Positions 8,863 to 16,366 of a DNA stretch of 64,000 nt are shown here, piece by piece. A program made the position numbers and the translations under genes. Origin of the DNA: Candidatus Competibacter denitrificans Run_A_D11 (GTDB lineage Bacteria; Pseudomonadota; Gammaproteobacteria; Competibacterales; Competibacteraceae); NCBI RefSeq assembly GCF_001051235.1, contig NZ_CBTJ020000020.1, positions 1-64,000 on the forward strand, written 5' to 3'. The notes below the pieces were generated by a model, which did not search any database, was not told where the DNA came from, and saw only the letters and a program-made list of their open reading frames with translations. Each line of letters opens with the position of its first letter. The first letter of the stretch is position 1.

Positions 8863-9606
8863 ATGCATAAAATTTTGTGCCGTTTATCTCCCCTTTTCGC
8901 CATAGCCCTGCTCGTGGGATGCGCCGCCACTACAACGCCGGTGCGCGATGACTCAGATCCTCTGGAAAGCTATAACCGTACCGTGTTTACGTTCAATGAC
9001 GCGGTGGATAAGGCAGTATTGAGGCCAGTGGCTCGCGCTTATCAGACTGTCTTGCCGGCAGTTGTGATTGCCAGCATTACCAACTTCTTTAGCAACCTCA
9101 ACGATGTGGTCGTTTTGACCAACGATTTGCTGCAAGTTAAATTCCATCAAGCCGCGATGGACAGTAGTCGGATTGTTTTCAATACCACGTTTGGTGTGCT
9201 CGGCCTGTTTGACGTTGCCAGCCGCATGGAGTTGCCGAAACACGCCGAAGATTTCGGCCAGACACTGGGCGTTTGGGGGGTCGGTGAAGGCTATTATGTC
9301 GTGTTGCCTTTGTTGGGGCCGAGTACGGTGCGGGATACGTTTGGGCTGGTGGGCGATAGTTTTGTCAATCCGTTGAGTTGGGGCATTGAGTCCGACCCGG
9401 CACGATGGAGTTTGCGGGGATTGGATATCATCAATCAACGAGCTGGCTTGTTGCGAGTGGAACGCGCATTGGCTGAGGCCGAGATCGACCCTTACACATT
9501 CCGACGTAGCGCCTATTTGCAGCAGCGGCGCAACTTGGTGTATGACGGCAATCCACCCGCAGAAAAACCCGATTTCGATGCTGGACCTGATAAAGCCACG
9601 CCATGA
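8863..9606 (+). CDS. mlaA: MlaA/VacJ outer-membrane lipoprotein
   Basis: A 247-residue lipoprotein that removes mislocalised phospholipids from the outer leaflet of the outer membrane and passes them to MlaC. It has a signal peptide and lipobox (LLVG-C), then DPLESYNRTVFTFND and the hydrophobic GLFDVASRMELPKHAEDFGQ segments typical of VacJ. The ATG at 8863 places the lipobox at the right distance; a longer frame begins at 8824. No other mla gene is in the window. Its stop overlaps the DUF2007 start by 4 nt. Confidence 0.92.
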   Translation: MHKILCRLSPLFAIALLVGCAATTTPVRDDSDPLESYNRTVFTFNDAVDKAVLRPVARAYQTVLPAVVIASITNFFSNLNDVVVLTNDLLQVKFHQAAMDSSRIVFNTTFGVLGLFDVASRMELPKHAEDFGQTLGVWGVGEGYYVVLPLLGPSTVRDTFGLVGDSFVNPLSWGIESDPARWSLRGLDIINQRAGLLRVERALAEAEIDPYTFRRSAYLQQRRNLVYDGNPPAEKPDFDAGPDKATP

Positions 9607-9824
9607 CCCCTGCTCGTGTGACGTTGGCGGTGTTCGATGCGTTATCGCAGGCGGAAATCGTGCGTGGGCGGTTGCTGGTGGAAGAGGTTCCTTGCGTGAT
9701 GGTAGATCGCTCGCTCTTGCCGCTAGGGATCGTCGCGGGCGGGATTGAGCTTCAGGTGGCCGAGGCGGATTTGAGGCGCGCGCGTGCCGTGCTGGCTGCG
9801 GACTACTCCGGGGAGCTTGAATAA
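9603..9824 (+). CDS. DUF2007 domain protein
   Basis: A 73-residue protein with the alpha/beta pattern of DUF2007 (F-D-A-L-S-Q-A-E-I-V-R-G-R-L-L-V-E-E ... V-A-E-A-D-L-R-R-A-R-A-V-L). The family is described as putative signal-transducing (PII-like fold), without a proven function. It is translationally coupled to mlaA (ATGA overlap) and followed 7 nt later by an acyltransferase gene, which suggests an envelope-lipid context. Confidence 0.75.
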   Translation: MTPARVTLAVFDALSQAEIVRGRLLVEEVPCVMVDRSLLPLGIVAGGIELQVAEADLRRARAVLAADYSGELE

Positions 9825-9831
9825 TAGGATT

Positions 9832-10725
9832 ATGAAGTTGAAGCGGCGGGCGCTGTTAACCGGCCTGCTACGCGCAACCGCCAAGCTGCCTTTGCCGCTG
9901 GCCCATGCGGTTGGGGCCGGGTTTGGCTGGTTGCTGTGGCGAATTCCCGGTAATCCTGTGCGAACCATCGCCGAACGCAATCTAGCGCTATGTTTTCCTG
10001 AAGTGCCATGCCATGAGCGCGATGCCCTATTGTGCTGGAATTTACAGGAGACCGGCAAATTGCTGTGCGAACTGGGGCCGCTCTGGCTTTGGTCTGGCGA
10101 ACGAGTTCTAAAGTTGGTGCGTGATTCGGTAGCTGGCGAGGCGATGCTAGCCGAGGCTGTCCGCCAAAAAACCGGAGCGATTCTACTGACCCCTCATCTT
10201 GGATCATGGGAGATGGCCGGGCTTTATTATTCGAGCCGCCATCCGCTGACCATTCTCTACCGTCCCAGTCGGCTGGGTCTTGACGCTATGAGCCGCCAGG
10301 GGCGCGGGCGGCTTGGCGGTAAGGTGGTAGCGACCGACCCCAGCGGGGTACGTGCTCTGTTGGCGGCCCTGCGCGATGGTGAGGTGTTGGGTATCCTGCC
10401 CGATCAAGACCCTGGCCCGGAGGGGGGCGTATTCGCGCCATTCTTTGGCATCCCAGCCAGCACGATGACCCTGGTATCGCGCCTGGCCTTAAAAACGAAA
10501 GTTCCCGTGTTTTTAACCTGGGCTGAACGCTTGCCGCGCGGCCAAGGATTCAGGCTGCATTTGCGGGCTTTACCGGAGGTGACCGCCGCGCGGTCGCTCG
10601 AACAATCGGCCGCTGCACTGAACGGGGGGGTAGAAGCGGCGGTTCGCTCGTTGCCGGCGCAGTATTTATGGGCCTATAAGCGCTTCAAAACACGTCCACC
10701 GAACGCGCCGGAGTTACTGTACTGA
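9832..10725 (+). CDS. Lysophospholipid/lipid A acyltransferase, LpxL-HtrB family
   Basis: A 297-residue inner-membrane acyltransferase. It has the family's catalytic H-x4-E motif in HLGSWE and a later LPDQDPGPEGGVFAPFFG block typical of LpxL/LpxM-like enzymes, with an N-terminal hydrophobic stretch. The enzyme would transfer a secondary acyl chain to a lipid A precursor, or an acyl chain to a related lipid such as an ornithine lipid; sequence alone does not decide. It is the last gene of the mlaA unit. The ATG at 9832 was preferred over 9784, which overlaps the previous gene. Confidence 0.85.
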   Translation: MKLKRRALLTGLLRATAKLPLPLAHAVGAGFGWLLWRIPGNPVRTIAERNLALCFPEVPCHERDALLCWNLQETGKLLCELGPLWLWSGERVLKLVRDSVAGEAMLAEAVRQKTGAILLTPHLGSWEMAGLYYSSRHPLTILYRPSRLGLDAMSRQGRGRLGGKVVATDPSGVRALLAALRDGEVLGILPDQDPGPEGGVFAPFFGIPASTMTLVSRLALKTKVPVFLTWAERLPRGQGFRLHLRALPEVTAARSLEQSAAALNGGVEAAVRSLPAQYLWAYKRFKTRPPNAPELLY

Positions 10726-10772
10726 AGTGCAAGGCTGTTGACCAACCTGCAATTGTGTGAAGGAGAACCGAA

Positions 10773-11657
10773 ATGGCTGTTCGATTCCCAGTATCCCGTC
10801 TCTGCGTACTGATCGCCGCGCTCGGTGTATGCGTGGTACAAGCCGCTGAGCCGGTCATCGTGATCAGCACCGGCAAGAGTGGCGGTGGTTACTACACGGT
10901 GGGTGATCGTTTGAAGAGTGTCCTGGCCGAGCAGGATCAACCGGCTGAAGTGCGTACCAGTGCGGGATCGCTCGAAAACCTCACTCAACTGGATGATCCC
11001 CAAAGTCCGGTTAGTGTCGGCCTCACCCAAGCAGATGCGCTAAAGCGCTACCTAAAAGATCATCCGGCTTTCGCTGACAAATTCATCGCCTTGGGTGAAA
11101 TCGGCAAGGAATGTGTGTTCATTGTGACCGGTAAAGACAGTGATATTCATACAGACAGCGACTTGCAGAAATCCCAGGGCAAGTTGATCGCGGTGCAATC
11201 CGCCAACAGTGGGGTGGCGGTTACCTGGGAGTACATGACGATATTGGAACCGGGCTTCAAAAATACCGCCCCCGCTTTTGTCGATGGGGCAGAGGCGCTG
11301 TTACAGATCAAGAGTGGCGGTAAGACTAGCCAGATTCAAGCAGCGATGGTCGTACAAAAACCTATGGCAAAGTCCACCGAAATGCGGGTGGTCTTGGAAA
11401 ACCCTAAAGATTTCCGGCTCGTGCCAGTGAAAGATTGGGATTTGAACGACAAGCTACCTGATGGCAGCGCGGTCTACACTTTCGAAAACGTCACCGTGGC
11501 CGAAAAGAAATGGGGCTTCGATACTTCGGTCGATACCATCTGCACGCGAGGCTTGATGCTGGCCAATAAGAATAAATTAAGCGCTGATCAACGAACACGG
11601 CTGTCGAAGGTGATGCTCTTAGCTGCCAGTCGCGTGGTGGGGGATGCCCCCAAGTAA
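10773..11657 (+). CDS. TAXI-family TRAP-type solute-binding protein
   Basis: A 294-residue periplasmic binding protein. A Sec signal peptide (cleavage near VVQAA-EP) is followed by STGKSGGGYYTVGDRLKSVL, equivalent to the TGG-x-GG-x-Y-Y motif of TAXI proteins. AAGGAG lies upstream of the ATG. TAXI proteins normally deliver substrate, often dicarboxylates or glutamate-like compounds, to a fused TRAP permease. No TRAP membrane subunit is nearby, so this one is an orphan whose partner must be elsewhere, or it may act as a sensor. Confidence 0.83.
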   Translation: MAVRFPVSRLCVLIAALGVCVVQAAEPVIVISTGKSGGGYYTVGDRLKSVLAEQDQPAEVRTSAGSLENLTQLDDPQSPVSVGLTQADALKRYLKDHPAFADKFIALGEIGKECVFIVTGKDSDIHTDSDLQKSQGKLIAVQSANSGVAVTWEYMTILEPGFKNTAPAFVDGAEALLQIKSGGKTSQIQAAMVVQKPMAKSTEMRVVLENPKDFRLVPVKDWDLNDKLPDGSAVYTFENVTVAEKKWGFDTSVDTICTRGLMLANKNKLSADQRTRLSKVMLLAASRVVGDAPK

Positions 11658-11704
11658 GCGCCTGAGTACCGACATGTGCTAGTAATTTTTTAAGAAAATT
11701 CAAG

Positions 11705-11733
11705 TTGATAAGTTTTGTTAGATTGGATATTGC
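11705..11733 (+). promoter_or_regulatory. Candidate promoter of the HicBA pair
   Basis: TTGATA (11705-11710), a 17-nt spacer and TATTGC (11728-11733), 36 nt before the hicB start, in an A+T-rich stretch. HicB-type antitoxins usually repress their own promoter, so an operator would be expected here, but I see no clear palindrome. Confidence 0.4.
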
Positions 11734-11768
11734 TATCGTTTGATTCCCAATCCCATGAGGAAACCGCC

Positions 11769-11990
11769 ATGCTGGAGATTCACGCCCAATGGGATGATGA
11801 GGCCCACGTCTGGTACGCCACCAGTGAAGATATCCCTGGCTTATGCGTTCAGGCAGATACTTTCGAGGAACTGGTTGATATTGCAACCGCCTTAACCCCT
11901 GAACTACTTGAAGCTAATCAGGTCGCTACCGCCGATACCATTCCGCTGCATATCACAGCAGAACGGGTCATCACGGCAAAGGCCGCTTAA
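11769..11990 (+). CDS. HicB-like antitoxin (DUF1902 type)
   Basis: A 73-residue protein starting MLEIHAQWDDEAHVWYATSEDIPGL. The W-Y-A-T-S-E-D-I-P-G-L-x-x-x-A-D-T-F-E-E-L core is the partial RNase H-like fold of HicB/DUF1902 antitoxins. GAGG lies 8 nt before the ATG. There is no DNA-binding C-terminal extension, so repression of the operon would be weak or indirect. The toxin gene follows after 2 nt. Confidence 0.82.
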   Translation: MLEIHAQWDDEAHVWYATSEDIPGLCVQADTFEELVDIATALTPELLEANQVATADTIPLHITAERVITAKAA

Positions 11991-11992
11991 TA

Positions 11993-12187
11993 ATGGCGTT
12001 GCTTTATGCCGATTTGGTAAAGCACCTGAAAGCCAATGGTTGCTGGCTCATTCGCTCAGGGAAGGGTAACCATGAAATTTGGTATAGCGCCATCAATGGG
12101 CGAACCTTTACGGTTCCCCAATCCTTGGCTGCTATCCCTTTGGCTAATGCGATATTGAAACAGGCTGGTTTACCAAAAGCATTTTGA
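11993..12187 (+). CDS. HicA-like mRNA interferase toxin
   Basis: A 64-residue protein with the double-stranded RNA-binding-like fold of HicA. The catalytic His appears in G-K-G-N-H-E-I-W, followed by a T-V-P strand and a terminal L-K-Q-A-G-L helix. HicA toxins cleave mRNA independently of the ribosome and are neutralised by HicB. The gene order is antitoxin then toxin, the reverse of classical hicAB but usual for the DUF1902 group. The 2-nt spacing implies coupled translation. Confidence 0.85.
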   Translation: MALLYADLVKHLKANGCWLIRSGKGNHEIWYSAINGRTFTVPQSLAAIPLANAILKQAGLPKAF

Positions 12188-12308
12188 CCCGATGTTTGGC
12201 GGTGATAACCCAGCGATGAGGCTAATACTGCCTACCCACATTCAACACCGTATTTGGGTAAATATTGGGTAAACCAGAGATTACTTGTTTCTAGGTCATT
12301 GTTTTTAA

Positions 12309-12384
12309 TGGCGCTCCCTAGGGGTTTCGAACCCCTGTTCCCGCCGTGAGAGGGCGGTGTCCTGGGCCACTAGACGAAGGGAGC
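12309..12384 (-). tRNA. tRNA-Glu (anticodon CTC)
   Basis: On the minus strand from 12384: acceptor GCTCCCT pairs with AGGGAGC, and discriminator G is followed by an encoded CCA (12311-12309). The anticodon stem CCGCC/GGCGG encloses loop CTCTCAC, giving anticodon CTC for GAG codons. The T-arm contains GGTTCGAAC. The body resembles gammaproteobacterial tRNA-Glu, but most carry TTC, so this is the second isoacceptor. Confidence 0.95.
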
Positions 12385-12425
12385 GGAAATCGGAGGCGGG
12401 TGGCGCTTATCGGAGGGAAAATAGT

Positions 12426-12453
12426 ATTATACGCTCCCTCCCGCATCGTACAA
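12426..12453 (-). promoter_or_regulatory. Promoter of tRNA-Glu
   Basis: On the minus strand: TTGTAC (12453-12448), a 16-nt spacer and TATAAT (12431-12426), about 42 nt upstream of the tRNA. The -10 is a perfect consensus. Confidence 0.55.
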
Positions 12454-12500
12454 GAGTTTGCAAACGCTCCTTGGAAGCTAGCCCCATTTCTCAACCCACC

Positions 12501-13823
12501 ATGATCCCGCGACCGCAGCACAACATCTCGCGGGCCAACATTAGTGCCAACGCACTCAAAGTTCTGTATCGGTTGCGCGAAGGTGGATTTCGGGCCTGCC
12601 TGGTCGGCGGGGGTGTCCGGGATCTGCTGTTGGGTCGCGAGCCTAAGGATTTCGATATTGCGACCGATGCCCGCCCCGAACAAGTCTACAAGCTATTTCG
12701 CAACTGTCGCTTGATCGGGCGACGCTTTCGGCTCGCGCACGTTCAGTTTGGCCAGGAAATCGTCGAAGTCGCCACGTTTCGCGGTCGTGGCGAGGAGGAC
12801 GAGAATGGGGATGGCCCCAGTGTCGAGCGCACAGCGAGCGGCCGTATCCTCAGCGACAACGTATACGGCAACATCGAGGAAGATGCGTGGCGGCGTGATT
12901 TCACTGTCAACGCGCTGTATTACGATATCGATAATTTCGTCGTCATTGATTACGTTGGCGGTATGGCTGACCTCAAAGCCGGCTTGATTCGGCTGATCGG
13001 TGATCCGACTCAGCGTTATCAGGAAGATCCCGTCCGCATGCTGCGGGCGGTGCGGTTTGCCGCCAAGCTTGGTTTCCGCTTTGACCTGGTTACCGAAGCG
13101 CCCTTACATCGTTTAGGTCATTTGCTTGACCAAATTCCAGCCGCGCGGCTATTTGATGAGGTTCTCAAGCTGTTTTTGACCGGCAGCGCGCTCCAGACCT
13201 TCGAATTGCTGCGGCATTACCGCTTGTTCGGCTGCCTGTTTCCAGCCACCGAGCGCTGTTTGAGCCATCAACAGCAACATTATCCAAAAACTCTGCTGGT
13301 AAGAGCGCTGGCGAGTACCGATCAACGGTTAGCAGAAGATAAACCAGTTAATCCGGCGTTTTTATTCGCCGCCTTGCTGTGGGAACCGCTGCGAGAGCGT
13401 ATGAAACAACTCGGTGCCGGCGATTTAAGCGATATCGAGGCGATGCAAGCTGCAGCAGATGCCGTCATTCAAGCCCAACTGCATCGCACGGCGTTACCGC
13501 GCCGCCACAGTTTGCCGATGCGGGAAATTTGGGAAATGCAGCAGCGCCTGACGACGATCACTGGCAAGCGTCCACTGCGCTTATTGGGCCATCCTCGCTT
13601 TCGCGCCGGCTACGATTTTCTCATTCTGCGAGGTGAAACCGACGAGGAGGCAGCCGCGTTGGCCGATTGGTGGACCCGGTTTTTAGCCCTTGACGAAGCG
13701 GGTCGCGCTCAAGCGCTCCAACCGAGTAAAGCCAGCCCTCATAAAGCGAAATCCCGTCGGCGGCGTAAGCCGCGCTCGGCACGCAAAGCGCCAAAAAGCA
13801 CTCCCCTGCAACCTGAAATTTAA
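12501..13823 (+). CDS. pcnB: Poly(A) polymerase I
   Basis: A 440-residue nucleotidyltransferase that adds 3' poly(A) tails to RNA and so promotes decay. The class II motif LVGGGVRDLLLG is followed by the metal-binding D-x-D in PKDFDIATDA, then a KNTase/tRNA-NT-like core and a very basic C-terminus (KSRRRRKPRSARKAPKS), as in E. coli PcnB. The basic tail and its place before folK argue for poly(A) polymerase rather than CCA-adding enzyme. The ATG at 12501 starts the conserved region; the frame is open further upstream but would overlap the tRNA. Confidence 0.92.
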   Translation: MIPRPQHNISRANISANALKVLYRLREGGFRACLVGGGVRDLLLGREPKDFDIATDARPEQVYKLFRNCRLIGRRFRLAHVQFGQEIVEVATFRGRGEEDENGDGPSVERTASGRILSDNVYGNIEEDAWRRDFTVNALYYDIDNFVVIDYVGGMADLKAGLIRLIGDPTQRYQEDPVRMLRAVRFAAKLGFRFDLVTEAPLHRLGHLLDQIPAARLFDEVLKLFLTGSALQTFELLRHYRLFGCLFPATERCLSHQQQHYPKTLLVRALASTDQRLAEDKPVNPAFLFAALLWEPLRERMKQLGAGDLSDIEAMQAAADAVIQAQLHRTALPRRHSLPMREIWEMQQRLTTITGKRPLRLLGHPRFRAGYDFLILRGETDEEAAALADWWTRFLALDEAGRAQALQPSKASPHKAKSRRRRKPRSARKAPKSTPLQPEI

Positions 13824-13840
13824 GTTCTGGAGTCAGCCCC

Positions 13841-14338
13841 ATGCAACCCGCACGGGCTTACATCGGCATCGGTAGTAATTTAGGTGATCCAATCTACCAG
13901 GTACGCCAAGCCTTTAGTCGGCTAGGCGATATGCTCAGCAGTTGTTGTGTCGCCCGCTCAGCGCTCTATCGGAGTGCACCGGTTGGTGGGCCGCCTGATC
14001 AGCCTGATTACATCAACGCCGTTGCTGCCCTGGATACCGGCCTGACACCAGGGCAGTTACTCGCGGTCTTGCAAGCGTTCGAACTGGCGCAAGGGCGTTG
14101 TCGCACCGTGCGTTGGGGGCCACGTACCTTGGATCTGGATCTATTGCTGTACGATCAGCTTGTCACGGATGAGCCGCGCCTGACGCTACCGCATCCGCGC
14201 CTCCATGAACGGGCTTTCGTGTTGTATCCCCTCTACGATATCGCGCCCGACCTGATCATTCCTGGTCAAGGTTCTTTACGCGAACTTCGTGCAAATTGTC
14301 CGCAACACGGTCTAATTCGACTGGACAGCGACGATTAA
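13841..14338 (+). CDS. folK: 6-hydroxymethyl-7,8-dihydropterin pyrophosphokinase
   Basis: A 165-residue enzyme of folate synthesis that transfers pyrophosphate from ATP to hydroxymethyl-dihydropterin. It begins with YIGIGSNLGDP and contains the signature RWGPRTLDLDLLLYD with the Mg-binding aspartates. Length matches the family. It lies 17 nt after pcnB and before panB-panC, the common gammaproteobacterial order. Confidence 0.96.
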   Translation: MQPARAYIGIGSNLGDPIYQVRQAFSRLGDMLSSCCVARSALYRSAPVGGPPDQPDYINAVAALDTGLTPGQLLAVLQAFELAQGRCRTVRWGPRTLDLDLLLYDQLVTDEPRLTLPHPRLHERAFVLYPLYDIAPDLIIPGQGSLRELRANCPQHGLIRLDSDD

Positions 14339-14442
14339 CCGGCTACGATAGCCGCGCAGCCCGACCTGCTCCAAAACCATCGATAATCCCGCCGCCGGGT
14401 CAGATCAAGCTGGCCCGTTGCGGCCCGCACGCCGAGCACGCC

Positions 14443-15261
14443 ATGTACCAGGAACAACCAGCACGTAAGCCAATCACGATCACGACCTTGGCCAAAATGA
14501 AACGTGACCGGGAAAAATTCGCGGTTTTGACGGCCTATGACGCCAGTTTTGCAGCGCTGCTTGATGGGGCAGGTGTCGAGGTGATTTTGGTCGGCGATTC
14601 CTTGGGAATGGTGATCCAAGGCCAGCGTACCACGGTACCGGTGACGATGGACGAGATGGTTTATCACACCCGCAATGTGGCGCGTGGCAGTGGATTAGCG
14701 TTGCTGATGGCTGATATGCCTTTCGCCAGCTACGCAACGGTTGAGCAAGGGGTGCGTAACGCAGCGCGACTGATGCAGGAGGGCGGCGCGCACATGGTCA
14801 AACTGGAAGGCGGCGCGGTGCTGGCTGAAACGGTGCGCCAGCTCAGCCGAAACGGGATTCCGGTTTGTGCGCATCTTGGCTTGTTACCGCAATCGGTCCA
14901 CAAATTAGGCGGCTATAAGGTTCAGGGCCGTGAGGCTGCGGCTGCTGATCACATGATTAATGAGGCGCTCACGCTACAAGAAGCTGGGGCCGACATCGCC
15001 CTGGTGGAATGTATTCCGGCGGAGCTGGCCGCTCGCTTGACTGAAGCCTTGGCTATCCCTCTGATCGGCATTGGTGCCGGTCCGAGCTGTGATGCTCAGG
15101 TGCTGGTCAGCTATGACATGCTGGGTATTACTTTTGGGCGCCGGCCGCGCTTTTCGAAAAATTTCATGACTGGTCACGACAGCCTGCAAGCGGCGGTGGC
15201 GGCGTATGTTGCAGCCGTCAAAAACGGTACGTTCCCAGGCCCGGAACATTGCCTAGCCTAA
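14443..15261 (+). CDS. panB: 3-methyl-2-oxobutanoate hydroxymethyltransferase
   Basis: A 272-residue enzyme of pantothenate synthesis. It uses methylene-tetrahydrofolate to make ketopantoate, so it depends on the folate pathway served by the adjacent folK. Motifs include TAYDASFA, VGDSLGMV, KLEGG and GIGAG. The ATG at 14443 aligns the KPITITTL segment with the N-terminus of E. coli PanB; the frame is also open further upstream, into folK, but that start is unlikely. No strong Shine-Dalgarno precedes 14443. Confidence 0.95.
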   Translation: MYQEQPARKPITITTLAKMKRDREKFAVLTAYDASFAALLDGAGVEVILVGDSLGMVIQGQRTTVPVTMDEMVYHTRNVARGSGLALLMADMPFASYATVEQGVRNAARLMQEGGAHMVKLEGGAVLAETVRQLSRNGIPVCAHLGLLPQSVHKLGGYKVQGREAAAADHMINEALTLQEAGADIALVECIPAELAARLTEALAIPLIGIGAGPSCDAQVLVSYDMLGITFGRRPRFSKNFMTGHDSLQAAVAAYVAAVKNGTFPGPEHCLA

Positions 15262-15279
15262 CGGTTGATGAGGACCACT

Positions 15280-16125
15280 ATGCAGACTGTCCATACGATT
15301 GCTGAATTACGTACCCATGTTTCTGGTTGGCGGCGAGCCGGGGAGCGGGTTGCTTTAGTGCCAACCATGGGTAACTTGCATCGGGGCCATATTCATCTGG
15401 TCGAGCGCGCCCGCGCGCAAGCGCCGCGTACTGTCGCCAGCATCTTCGTCAACCCAACCCAGTTTGGGCCTAAAGAGGATTTTGCTGGTTATCCGCGCAC
15501 GCTGGCGGAAGATTCCCGTCAATTGGAAGCGGCAGGCTTGGATTTACTGTTTGCCCCCTCTGTTGCCGAAATGTATCCGCGACCGCTGGAAACAATGACC
15601 CAGGTGAGTGTTCCGGAGCTGTCGGGCATTTTGTGTGGTGCCAGCCGACCCATTCATTTTCGTGGGGTCGCTACGGTAGTGAGCAAGCTCTTTAACATGG
15701 CGCAACCGGATATTGCCCTGTTTGGTGAGAAGGATTGGCAGCAGTTGATGGTGATTCGCCGCCTGGTGGCCGATCTCGATTTCCCCATCGAAATCATCGG
15801 CGTCCCGACTGTGCGGGAAATTGATGGACTGGCGATGAGTTCGCGCAACGGTTATCTAACGCCGGCTGAGCGGGCTATCGCTCCGGCACTGTATGCAACT
15901 CTGCTGGCCAGTGCCGAGCAGCTACGGGCGGGCGGGCGTGATTATGAGCAGGTCGCGGCGGATGCCAATGCACGCTTGGCAGACGCTGGGTTCCGGCCGG
16001 ACTACTTTGCCATCCGTCGTGCTGATGATTTGCAGCCGCCGGGTGAGGATGATCGGGATTTGCGGATTCTGGCGGCGGCTTGGCTGGGGCGGGCGCGCCT
16101 GATTGATAATATAGCGGTGGGATAA
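15280..16125 (+). CDS. panC: Pantothenate synthetase
   Basis: A 281-residue ligase joining pantoate and beta-alanine with ATP through a pantoyl-adenylate. The class I nucleotidyltransferase motifs are present: [10 protein letters not shown] (HIGH-like) and SSRN near the KMSKS position. GAGGA lies 5 nt before the ATG at 15280, which decides this start over the upstream TTG (15265) and ATG (15268). It completes the panBC unit; panD is not in the window. Confidence 0.96.
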   Translation: MQTVHTIAELRTHVSGWRRAGERVALVPTMGNLHRGHIHLVERARAQAPRTVASIFVNPTQFGPKEDFAGYPRTLAEDSRQLEAAGLDLLFAPSVAEMYPRPLETMTQVSVPELSGILCGASRPIHFRGVATVVSKLFNMAQPDIALFGEKDWQQLMVIRRLVADLDFPIEIIGVPTVREIDGLAMSSRNGYLTPAERAIAPALYATLLASAEQLRAGGRDYEQVAADANARLADAGFRPDYFAIRRADDLQPPGEDDRDLRILAAAWLGRARLIDNIAVG

Positions 16126-16183
16126 TCCCAGAGGAGGTTGCTCATAGCCGTAGTGGGAGCGGCTGATTTCTGGGAAGTCGGAC

Positions 16184-16212
16184 AAAAAAAGGCTTGCAGA
16201 AATGCAAGCCTT
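16184..16212 (-). terminator. Terminator of tRNA-Thr
   Basis: A perfect 10-bp stem (16189-16198 with 16203-16212) with loop GAAA on the plus strand, TTTC on the RNA. It is followed on the minus strand by a run of T. It begins 6 nt beyond the tRNA 3' end. Confidence 0.88.
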
Positions 16213-16217
16213 GATAT

Positions 16218-16293
16218 TGGTGCCGGAAAGAGGAATCGAACCTCCGACCTACTAATTACGAATCAGTTGCTCTACCGACTGAGCTATTCCGGC
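16218..16293 (-). tRNA. tRNA-Thr (anticodon CGT)
   Basis: On the minus strand from 16293: GCCGGAA acceptor, D-arm AGCTCAGTCGGTAGAGC, anticodon loop TTCGTAA (anticodon CGT, reading ACG), T-loop GGTTCGATTCC, and an encoded CCA at 16220-16218. The body matches gammaproteobacterial tRNA-Thr(CGT). Confidence 0.95.
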
Positions 16294-16312
16294 GAAATTT
16301 ATGAGGTCGGTA

Positions 16313-16341
16313 AATCTAATCAGTTTAAGTTTGAAATTCAA
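16313..16341 (-). promoter_or_regulatory. Promoter of tRNA-Thr
   Basis: On the minus strand: TTGAAT (16341-16336), a 17-nt spacer and TAGATT (16318-16313), 20 nt upstream of the tRNA in A+T-rich sequence. It lies just downstream of the HSP90-like gene, so the tRNA probably has its own promoter. Confidence 0.5.
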
Positions 16342-16366
16342 GTAAAAGTAAAGAGTATTGCTTGAC

